Assembly (NCBI RefSeq): GCF_022637415.1
Contig: NZ_CP093340.1
Span: 992,001 to 1,056,000 of the forward strand
Direction of reading: 5' to 3'
Origin: Luteimonas sp. S4-F44
GTDB lineage: Bacteria > Pseudomonadota > Gammaproteobacteria > Xanthomonadales > Xanthomonadaceae
Length of the DNA: 64,000 nucleotides
The notes under the pieces were generated by a model that did no database searches, was not told where the DNA came from, and saw only the letters and a program-made list of their open reading frames with translations. Within the stretch, counting starts at the first letter, position 1. Each line of letters begins with the position of its first letter. This document shows, one piece after another, positions 23,183 through 29,887 of the stretch. Both the position numbers and the translations under genes were made by a program.

Positions 23183-23791
23183 ATGCGATCGTCTTCGGTC
23201 ATTCCCGTCAAGGCCTTCACCCGCTGGCACCAGTGGTCGACGCCGCTGGGCTTCGTGTTGGCATCGACGGCCTTCATCGGCATCGTGTTCGGGTCGAACC
23301 GGCCGCTGTTGGCGATCGGGGTGGCAGTGGTCGCGCTCGTTGCGCCGCCACTGGTCGCCTTTCTGGGCTTTCCCACCCGCGACCACGCGCGGATCGAGCC
23401 GGACGGCATCGTCTTTGCGCGTCGCGCGGCCGTGCGTTTCGCTGAGATTACCCAGTGGGGCACGGACGATTACTTGAAGTTGGTGCGACGCGATGCGCCC
23501 ACGGTCCTGGTGAGCGCGCTCGACGGACCGGGCCGGGATCGCCTGCTCGCGGAGTTTCAGGCCGCCTTCGGGACCTGGCAGGCGCGCCGCCCTGTGGTCG
23601 AACGCGCGGCCGTGCGCACGCATTTCTATGGCGGCGCGCGGGGGCGGCTCGTGGGGCTGCTGATCCTGGCGCTCGGCATCACTTGCATGGTGATGGCGTT
23701 GCGCCTGCGCGAACCGAACGTCGCGCTCGCCTTCACCGGGGGCCTGGGCGGCCTGTTCGGCCTGGTCATGCTGCTCGGACGACGCGGCTGA
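23183..23791 (+). CDS. Membrane protein of unknown function
   Basis: 202 residues from ATG 23183, chosen because GAGG lies eight bases upstream. Two adjacent hydrophobic helices near the N-terminus (TPLGFVLASTAFIGIVF, AIGVAVVALVAPPLVAFL) and two at the C-terminus flank a soluble middle of about 90 residues. No family recognised; the pattern resembles small bacterial PH-like membrane proteins, but this is a guess. It follows the S46 peptidase after 88 bases. Confidence 0.65.
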   Translation: MRSSSVIPVKAFTRWHQWSTPLGFVLASTAFIGIVFGSNRPLLAIGVAVVALVAPPLVAFLGFPTRDHARIEPDGIVFARRAAVRFAEITQWGTDDYLKLVRRDAPTVLVSALDGPGRDRLLAEFQAAFGTWQARRPVVERAAVRTHFYGGARGRLVGLLILALGITCMVMALRLREPNVALAFTGGLGGLFGLVMLLGRRG

Positions 23792-23930
23792 GCGCTGCAC
23801 GGCGCTCGGTGCCTCTGACGGGTCGCCCACGCATTCCCAGTGCCGGGCGTGCGCGTGGCGCCTGCCTCGGCAGGTAGACTGTCGCGCCGCGCCCAGCCGT
23901 GCAGGCGCGCCGCATTGTCGAGGACCGCGC

Positions 23931-24575
23931 ATGAGAATCCTGCTTGCCCGTCATGGCGAAACGCCGTGGAACGCCGAAGGCCGCTACCAGGGGCAGGAGG
24001 ACATCCCGCTTTCGCCGGTCGGTGAGCGCCAGGCGACCTTGCTCGGTGCGCGGCTGGCGGATGTCCGCATCGATCGCGCGGTCAGCTCGCCGCTGTCGCG
24101 TGCCAATCGCACCGCACGTCTGGCCCTGGGCGTGGATCGCGAAGCCCTGCTGACGACCGATCCCGGCCTGGCCGAAATCGCGCACGGCACCTGGGAAGGC
24201 CTGCTCGCGGCCGAGATCGGCGAGCGCGACCCCGAGCGTCTGGCGGCGTGGCGCGACGCCCCCGACACGGTGCAGATGCCCGGCGGCGAATCGCTGCAGC
24301 AGGTGCTCGATCGCGCATGGCCGGCCTTCGCGCGCTCGCTCGCGGGCCTGGGCCCGGACGACACCGCGCTGATCGTCGCGCACGATGCGATCAACCGCGT
24401 GATCCTGTGCCGTGTGCTCGGCCTGCCGCTCGCGCGGCTGTGGACCTTCCGCCAGGCGCCGACCACGCTCAATCTGCTCGAAGGGCCCGATGTCGATCGT
24501 CTCGACGTGGTCCGGTTGAACGATTGCGCGCATCACACCGCGTTCTTCGGCGAGGCGGTCCACCGCGCGCTATGA
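23931..24575 (+). CDS. Histidine phosphatase family protein
   Basis: 214 residues. The branch-1 histidine phosphatase signature is LLARHGETPWNAEGRYQGQED, with the phospho-acceptor His in RHGE and the second His in IVAHDAINRVI. Related to phosphoglycerate mutase-like and alpha-ribazole phosphatase-like enzymes; the substrate cannot be named. Its stop overlaps the folC start (ATGA at 24572), so it is translationally coupled to folate metabolism. Confidence 0.88.
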   Translation: MRILLARHGETPWNAEGRYQGQEDIPLSPVGERQATLLGARLADVRIDRAVSSPLSRANRTARLALGVDREALLTTDPGLAEIAHGTWEGLLAAEIGERDPERLAAWRDAPDTVQMPGGESLQQVLDRAWPAFARSLAGLGPDDTALIVAHDAINRVILCRVLGLPLARLWTFRQAPTTLNLLEGPDVDRLDVVRLNDCAHHTAFFGEAVHRAL

Positions 24576-25846
24576 CCGCATCCGCATCGCTCGCGGACTG
24601 GCTGGCGCGCCTCGAAGCGCGGCATCCGGTCGAGGTAGAACTGGGGCTGGAGCGCGTCGCTGCGGTCCATGCGCGACTCGACTGCGGCCGGCCGGCCACG
24701 CATGTCATCACCGTGGCCGGGACCAACGGCAAGGGCTCGACCGTCGCCTTGATCGAGGCCGCGGCGCGCGCGGCCGGTTGGCGCGTGGGCGCCTACACCT
24801 CGCCGCACCTGTTGGCCTACAACGAGCGCGTGCGCATCGATGGCGCCGATGCCGACGATGCCGCGCTGGTGGCGGCGTTCGAGGCGATCGAGGCGGTGCG
24901 CGGCGACACGCCGCTGACCTATTTCGAGACCGGCACGCTGGCCGCGATGTGGCTGTTCGCGCGCGCGGAGCTGGACCTGGCGATCCTCGAGGTCGGACTC
25001 GGCGGCCGCCTGGATGCGGTCAACCTCGTCGATGCCGATGTCGCGGTCGTCACCACGGTCGATCTCGATCATCAGGACTGGCTGGGCAATGACCGCGAGG
25101 CGATCGGCCTGGAGAAGGCCGGCATCGCGCGCCCCTGGCGTCCCCTGGTGCTCGGCGACGACGACCCGCCGGCGAGCGTGCTACAGCATGCCTACCGGAT
25201 CGGCGCGGTCGCGATCCGCGCCGGCAGCGATTTTCTGTTCGCGCCTGCGGGCGAGGGGCGCTGGATCTGGCGCGAGGTCGGCTACGAAATCGACCTGCCG
25301 CTGCCGGCGTTGGCCGCGCCCGTGCAACTGCGCAACGCCGCTGTCGCGGTAGCGGCCCTGCGCGCGCTCGACGCCGACCTGCCCGATGCCGCCCTCGCGA
25401 CGGGGATCGCCGACGCGCACGTTGCCGCGCGCTTGCAACGGTTCGAGCAGGACGGGGTCGAGCTTGTCGTCGATGTCGCGCATAACCCGCAGGCCGCCCA
25501 GGCGCTGGCGCAGTGGCTGGGCGCCGCGCCCGCCGAAGGTCGGACCTGGGCGGTCTATGCCGCATTGGCCGACAAGGATGCGACCGGCGTCGTCGCGGCG
25601 CTGGCGCCTGCGGTCGACGGCTGGTGGCTGGCGGGGCTGGCCGATGCCGGCGCGCGCAGCCAATCGGCCGAGGCCCTGCGTGCACGGCTGGCGGGCTCCG
25701 CCGCCGAGTGCGCCCCGGTGGCGGCTGACGTAGGCGGCGCACTGGCGGCGGTTCTGGCGCAGGCGCGCCCGGGCGATCGGGTCCTGGTGTTCGGCTCGTT
25801 CCATACCGCTGCGGCCGCGCTCGCGCGGTTGCAGGGCCCGGGTTAA
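24572..25846 (+). CDS. folC: Bifunctional dihydrofolate/folylpolyglutamate synthase FolC
   Basis: ATP-dependent addition of glutamate to dihydropteroate and folates. 424 residues from ATG 24572, the normal length. Motifs: VITVAGTNGKGSTVALIEAA (P-loop), GAYTSPHLLAYNERVRI, EVGLGGRLDAVNLVDADV and the C-terminal DVAHNPQAAQAL. A longer open frame upstream overlaps the phosphatase and is rejected. In relatives folC is followed by dedD, cvpA and purF; here dedD-like and purF follow, but cvpA does not. Confidence 0.94.
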   Translation: MTASASLADWLARLEARHPVEVELGLERVAAVHARLDCGRPATHVITVAGTNGKGSTVALIEAAARAAGWRVGAYTSPHLLAYNERVRIDGADADDAALVAAFEAIEAVRGDTPLTYFETGTLAAMWLFARAELDLAILEVGLGGRLDAVNLVDADVAVVTTVDLDHQDWLGNDREAIGLEKAGIARPWRPLVLGDDDPPASVLQHAYRIGAVAIRAGSDFLFAPAGEGRWIWREVGYEIDLPLPALAAPVQLRNAAVAVAALRALDADLPDAALATGIADAHVAARLQRFEQDGVELVVDVAHNPQAAQALAQWLGAAPAEGRTWAVYAALADKDATGVVAALAPAVDGWWLAGLADAGARSQSAEALRARLAGSAAECAPVAADVGGALAAVLAQARPGDRVLVFGSFHTAAAALARLQGPG

Positions 25847-25867
25847 GGCCGTGCCGGCCTCAGTGCG

Positions 25868-25873
25868 TATAAT
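25868..25873 (+). promoter_or_regulatory. Candidate -10 box before the SPOR gene
   Basis: A perfect TATAAT in otherwise GC-rich DNA, 31 bases before the ATG of the SPOR-domain gene. The only -35 candidate (TTAAGG at 25843) is poor and has a 19-base spacer, so this is tentative. Confidence 0.35.
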
Positions 25874-25903
25874 CATCGCGTCCCCTTCGCCTGCGCCCTC
25901 TGC

Positions 25904-26887
25904 ATGACGCCTGGACTCAAACAGCGCCTGATCGGTGCCGCCGTGTTGATCGCGTTGGCGGTGATCTTCCTGCCGATGCTGGTCAAGGGCCCGGCGCCCG
26001 CGAGCGGCCTGCCCGACATGCCGCTCGAGCTGCCGGACGCGCCGGACGGGCAGTACAAGACGGTCGACCTGCCGTTGGTCGCGCCGTCGCCGGCCCCGGC
26101 AGGCGGCGTGCTCGCCGAGGGCGCCCCGCGGACGTCCGCCACGCCGGCGACAGGCGCCGCGCCGAACTCGGGCGACGCGCTGCCGACCGTGGAGACCGGT
26201 GCGCAGACCGAAGCACTGCCGCCGACCACGGCCGGCGGCGGCTACGCCGTGCACTACGGCGCATTCGCCAGCGAGGCCGATGCCGAGGCGATCCTGCGCC
26301 AGCTCCGCCAGTCGTCGCTGACCGGCTATCGCGAGGCGTTCACGCTCAATGGGCGGCCGGCGCAACGCGTGCGGCTGGGGCCGTACGCGAGCCGCGCCGA
26401 AGCCGAGATCGTGCGGCTGCGCGCGGCCCAGGTGCGCGACGACGTCAACCCGCGCGTGGTCGCGCTCGACGCCGCCGCTGCCGCTCCGGCGAAGACGCAG
26501 GCGCCTGCATCGACACCGCCGCCGGTGCGCCCCAAGCCTGCGACGCCGCCGCCGGCCGAGCCGACGCGCACTGCGCAGACGCCGCCCCCGGCGGCCAAGC
26601 CGGCGCCTGCTCCAACTCCGACTCCGACTCCGACTCCGACTCGCACGGCCGATGTGGGCTTCGTGGTGCAGCTTGGCGCCTTCAGCCAGGCCGCCGAGGC
26701 CGAGCGTCTGCGCGATCGCCTGCGCAGCGCCGGCATCACCGCGTTCACCGACAGCGTCACCACCGACAAGGGACGGCTGACCCGGGTCAAGGCCGGTCCG
26801 GTCGCCAGCCGCGGCGAGGCCGACCAACTCAAGGCGCAGGTGCGCGCCAAAGTGGGGATCGACGGCCTGGTGCGGTCGCATCCCTGA
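25904..26887 (+). CDS. DedD-like protein with two SPOR domains
   Basis: 327 residues. One N-terminal transmembrane segment (GAAVLIALAVIFLPMLV) is followed by a Pro/Ala-rich region and two SPOR domains: residues about 111-187 (GYAVHYGAFASEADAE) and 248-325 (VGFVVQLGAFSQAAEAE). SPOR domains bind denuded peptidoglycan glycans at the division septum. DedD normally has one such domain, so the duplication is unusual. The linker between them contains a (Pro-Thr)n stretch from a six-base tandem repeat. It lies between folC and purF, the usual dedD position. Confidence 0.87.
   Translation: MTPGLKQRLIGAAVLIALAVIFLPMLVKGPAPASGLPDMPLELPDAPDGQYKTVDLPLVAPSPAPAGGVLAEGAPRTSATPATGAAPNSGDALPTVETGAQTEALPPTTAGGGYAVHYGAFASEADAEAILRQLRQSSLTGYREAFTLNGRPAQRVRLGPYASRAEAEIVRLRAAQVRDDVNPRVVALDAAAAAPAKTQAPASTPPPVRPKPATPPPAEPTRTAQTPPPAAKPAPAPTPTPTPTPTRTADVGFVVQLGAFSQAAEAERLRDRLRSAGITAFTDSVTTDKGRLTRVKAGPVASRGEADQLKAQVRAKVGIDGLVRSHP
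26615..26641. repeat. 4.5 tandem copies of ACTCCG
   Basis: Encodes the Pro-Thr dipeptide run in the linker between the two SPOR domains. A change in copy number would alter linker length without shifting the frame. Confidence 0.9.
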
Positions 26888-26962
26888 GGCCAGGGCGCAA
26901 CGGGGTCTCCCCCTCTTCTTTTCAATGGCGCGCGCCGCGCGCCCAGCAGGACTGGAATCGCC

Positions 26963-28429
26963 ATGTGCGGGATCGTCGGGATCGTCGGAACCTCCGAAGT
27001 CGCGGGTGCGTTGTATGACGGCCTGACCGTGCTGCAGCACCGCGGGCAAGATGCGGCAGGCATCGCCACCGCCAATGGCACTGCGCTGCGCGTGCACAAG
27101 GGCAACGGCCTGGTGCGCGACGTGTTCGACGCCAAGACGATGGCGCTGTTGCGCGGTCGTGTCGGTATCGCCCATTGCCGCTATCCGACCGCGGGTAGCG
27201 AGGGCAGCGATGAGGCGCAGCCGTTCTACGTCAATTCGCCATTTGGTATCGCGCTCGCGCACAACGGCAATCTGGTCAACACCGACCAGTTGCGCCAGCA
27301 GGTGTTCGAGACCGATCGCCGCAACGTCAATACCGAGTCCGATTCGGAAGTGCTGCTCAACGTGTTCGCGCACGAGCTCGATCGCGAAAAAGCGTTGACC
27401 CCCGAGGCCGCGTTCCGCGCGATCGAGGGCGTCAACCGGCGTGCGCGCGGTGGCTACGCGGTCGTGGCGACCGTGCTGGGCCTGGGCCTGGTCGCGTTCC
27501 GCGATCCGCACGGCATCCGTCCGCTGGTGCTCGGCCGCCGGCAGAGCGAGGAGGGCACCGAGTACGCGGTGGCGTCCGAATCGGTCGCGCTCGACATCCT
27601 CGGCTTCGAAAGGCTGCGCGATGTCGAGCCCGGCGAGGGCATCGTCGTCACCGCGCGCGGGGAACTGCACCATCGCCAGTGCGCGCCGCAACAGGCGCAC
27701 GCGCCGTGCATCTTCGAGTACGTCTACTTCGCGCGCCCCGATTCGATGATCGAGAACATTTCGGTGCACAAGGCGCGCATGCGCATGGGCGTGACCCTGG
27801 GCGAGAAGATCCTGCGGCTGCGTCCGGACCACGGCATCGACACCGTGATCCCGATCCCCGATACCTCGCGCGACTCCGCGCTGGAGATCGCCAACGTGCT
27901 GGGCGTGAAGTACCGCGAGGGCTTCATCAAGAATCGCTACGTCGGCCGCACCTTCATCATGCCGGGGCAGGGCGAACGCGCGAAGTCGGTCAAGCGCAAG
28001 CTCAACCCGATCCCGCTCGAATTTCGCAACCGTGTCGTGCTGCTGGTCGACGATTCGATCGTGCGCGGCACCACGTCCAAGCAGATCGTGCAGATGGCGC
28101 GCGATGCCGGCGCCAAGAAGGTCTACCTGGCCTCCGCGGCGCCGCCGGTCCGTTACCCCAACATCTACGGCATCGACATGCCGTCGGTCGACGAACTGGT
28201 CGCGCACAACCGCACCGAGGCCGAGATCGAGGCCTTCCTGGGCTGCGACTGGCTGATCTACCAGGATCTGGCCGATCTCGAGGCCGCCGTCGCCGGACCC
28301 AAGTTCCCCGATCTGCGCTTCGACAGCTCCTGCTTCAGCGGTGAGTACGTCACCGGTATCGAGCCGGGCTATTTCGAACGGCTGCGCCAGCTGCGCTCCG
28401 ACGAGGCCAAGAACAAGCGCCGCGCGTGA
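26963..28429 (+). CDS. purF: Amidophosphoribosyltransferase PurF
   Basis: First committed step of purine synthesis: PRPP plus glutamine to phosphoribosylamine. 488 residues. The N-terminal nucleophile Cys2 is in MCGIVGIVG; glutaminase motifs [12 protein letters not shown] and [14 protein letters not shown] follow. The C-terminal phosphoribosyltransferase domain has the PRPP loop [13 protein letters not shown] at about residues 357-369. Its stop overlaps the start of the DUF455 gene by four bases. cvpA, usually just upstream, is missing: only 75 bases separate it from the SPOR gene. Confidence 0.96.
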   Translation: MCGIVGIVGTSEVAGALYDGLTVLQHRGQDAAGIATANGTALRVHKGNGLVRDVFDAKTMALLRGRVGIAHCRYPTAGSEGSDEAQPFYVNSPFGIALAHNGNLVNTDQLRQQVFETDRRNVNTESDSEVLLNVFAHELDREKALTPEAAFRAIEGVNRRARGGYAVVATVLGLGLVAFRDPHGIRPLVLGRRQSEEGTEYAVASESVALDILGFERLRDVEPGEGIVVTARGELHHRQCAPQQAHAPCIFEYVYFARPDSMIENISVHKARMRMGVTLGEKILRLRPDHGIDTVIPIPDTSRDSALEIANVLGVKYREGFIKNRYVGRTFIMPGQGERAKSVKRKLNPIPLEFRNRVVLLVDDSIVRGTTSKQIVQMARDAGAKKVYLASAAPPVRYPNIYGIDMPSVDELVAHNRTEAEIEAFLGCDWLIYQDLADLEAAVAGPKFPDLRFDSSCFSGEYVTGIEPGYFERLRQLRSDEAKNKRRA

Positions 28430-29253
28430 GTGCGGCGGTGGCCGACGCGCTCGACCTGCTGGCCGCGGCGCGCCAGTGCCTGGACGCGCGTGATCCCGAC
28501 ACCAAGGTCGCGCTGACCCGGCACCATGCCGCGCAGCAACGCGCCGGGCGGTTGTTGCTGCCCGCCTCGCCACCGCCGCCCGAGCCGATCCGCATGCCCG
28601 GCCGGCCGCCGCGTCCGCGGCTGGTGCATCCGCGCGAGTTGCCGCGGCGTGGGCTGGGCAGCGATGAAGGACGCGCGGCGTTTCTCCACGCGATCGCGCA
28701 CATCGAGCTCAACGCGATCGACCTGGCCTGGGATGCGGTCTACCGCTTCCGCGGCCTGCCGGATGCGTTCTACGCCGACTGGGTCGCGATCGCCGACGAC
28801 GAAGCCCGGCATTTCGTGCTACTGCGCGACCGCTTGCGGGCGTTCGGGCGCGACTACGGCGATTTCGACGCGCACAACGGCCTGTGGGAGATGTGCGAGA
28901 AGACCGCGCACGACGGCCTGGCGCGCATGGCGTTGGTGCCGCGCGTGCTCGAAGCCCGCGGCCTCGACGTGACCCCAGGGATGATCGTCAAACTGCGCGC
29001 GCTGGGCGACGACGCGACCGCCGACATCCTCGAGATCATTCTGCGCGAGGAAATCCCGCACGTCGCGGCCGGCAGCCGGTGGTTCCGCTGGTACTGCGCG
29101 CGCGATGGCATCGACCCCGAGCCCAGGTTCCGCGCACTGTTGGCCGACTACGCGCGCACGGTCCTGCACGGTCCGTTCAACCTCGACGCCCGCGCCGCCG
29201 CCGGATTCAGCGCCGAGGAACTCGCGGCCTTGCAGGCGGTCGCGCAAGGCTAG
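28426..29253 (+). CDS. DUF455 ferritin-like protein
   Basis: 275 residues from a GTG that overlaps the purF stop. It has the ferritin-like diiron layout: [20 protein letters not shown] with Glu/His ligands, then [15 protein letters not shown], and later [19 protein letters not shown]455 members are related to the MiaE-type tRNA hydroxylases but have no agreed function. Coupled to purF; the next 314 bases carry no gene, so it ends this operon. Confidence 0.85.
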   Translation: MSAAVADALDLLAAARQCLDARDPDTKVALTRHHAAQQRAGRLLLPASPPPPEPIRMPGRPPRPRLVHPRELPRRGLGSDEGRAAFLHAIAHIELNAIDLAWDAVYRFRGLPDAFYADWVAIADDEARHFVLLRDRLRAFGRDYGDFDAHNGLWEMCEKTAHDGLARMALVPRVLEARGLDVTPGMIVKLRALGDDATADILEIILREEIPHVAAGSRWFRWYCARDGIDPEPRFRALLADYARTVLHGPFNLDARAAAGFSAEELAALQAVAQG

Positions 29254-29567
29254 GGCTAGGCCGCAGGTCTGCGCATCCAGTTAGGGCTCGCTGCGAGGGC
29301 AAGGACGCCGACTGCATGGCAATCATGAGCCGCCAAGCCCCGCGTCTGGTGCCGTAGCACGCAGGGTGGACTGTGACGTTCATCAAAGACGGCCTGTCCG
29401 CACAGGGCCAGTATCCCCCTGGGGCAGGACGTCCGTAGGCCGGAGTGCTACAACGCCGACGCCCCGTCCAGGTACCGCGCGTGCGTTCGACTGGAATGTC
29501 GAGCATGTGTTCCGGCGGACGTGCAAGCGGCATTCGCAAGTTGATGCAATCGACAAGGAGAGACGAC
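29254..29567. other. Non-coding leader region of the lanthipeptide locus
   Basis: No gene supported on either strand. It separates the purF operon from the lanthipeptide precursor and should contain its promoter, but I could not identify convincing -35/-10 boxes or an operator. Confidence 0.45.
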
Positions 29568-29756
29568 ATGCAGCACGACGAAATCGTTGGCGGCTGGCTG
29601 AGTGGGGCCGACACCGTAGATGGCTACGAGAACCCGGCGGGGGCATTGTATGTGGAGGGCATTGCCGCGACCGAAGCGGCGATGACCGACAAGAGTTTCT
29701 TGCTGCTGACGCAATGCAGTTCCTGTACGGCGTCGATCCCGGCGCACTGCTGTTGA
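29568..29756 (+). CDS. Class II lanthipeptide precursor (LanA)
   Basis: 62 residues with a strong ribosome-binding site (AAGGAG, seven bases before ATG). The first two thirds are an acidic leader (DEIVGGWLSGADTVDGYEN); the C-terminal third holds all four Cys (50, 53, 61, 62) among Ser/Thr: FLLLTQCSSCTASIPAHCC. Thr48, Ser51, Ser52, Thr54 and Ser56 are potential dehydration sites and the terminal Cys pair recalls lacticin-481-type cores. The leader lacks an obvious Gly-Gly processing site next to the core; AGA at 24-26 is the nearest. It is encoded 131 bases before a LanM gene, which is the main evidence for its role. Confidence 0.85.
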   Translation: MQHDEIVGGWLSGADTVDGYENPAGALYVEGIAATEAAMTDKSFLLLTQCSSCTASIPAHCC

Positions 29757-29761
29757 TAGGA

Positions 29762-29800
29762 CGCGGAAGCGGGCTCGCCGAGTGCGGGTCCGCTTCCGCG
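29762..29800 (+). promoter_or_regulatory. Hairpin between lanA and lanM
   Basis: Perfect 11-base arms CGCGGAAGCGG and CCGCTTCCGCG with a 17-base loop, five bases after the precursor stop. There is no T-run. Such stem-loops between precursor and synthetase genes commonly act as partial terminators or RNA processing barriers that leave the precursor mRNA in excess. Confidence 0.65.
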
Positions 29801-29887
29801 GCGGAGCCGGTCGCGGTCCTCGTCTCGCCGGGATGATCCGGAACACGGCTCGGAAGTGGCGATGCGCGTCATGCAGATCGGGATGCA

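Noticed and set aside
25181..28573. A 1130-codon minus-strand frame opposite folC, the SPOR gene and purF
   Set aside because: Antisense shadow; spans several clear genes and shows no recognisable domain.
29757..29887. A second lanthipeptide precursor between lanA and lanM
   Set aside because: Only a hairpin and short frames without a ribosome-binding site or a Cys-rich end are present.
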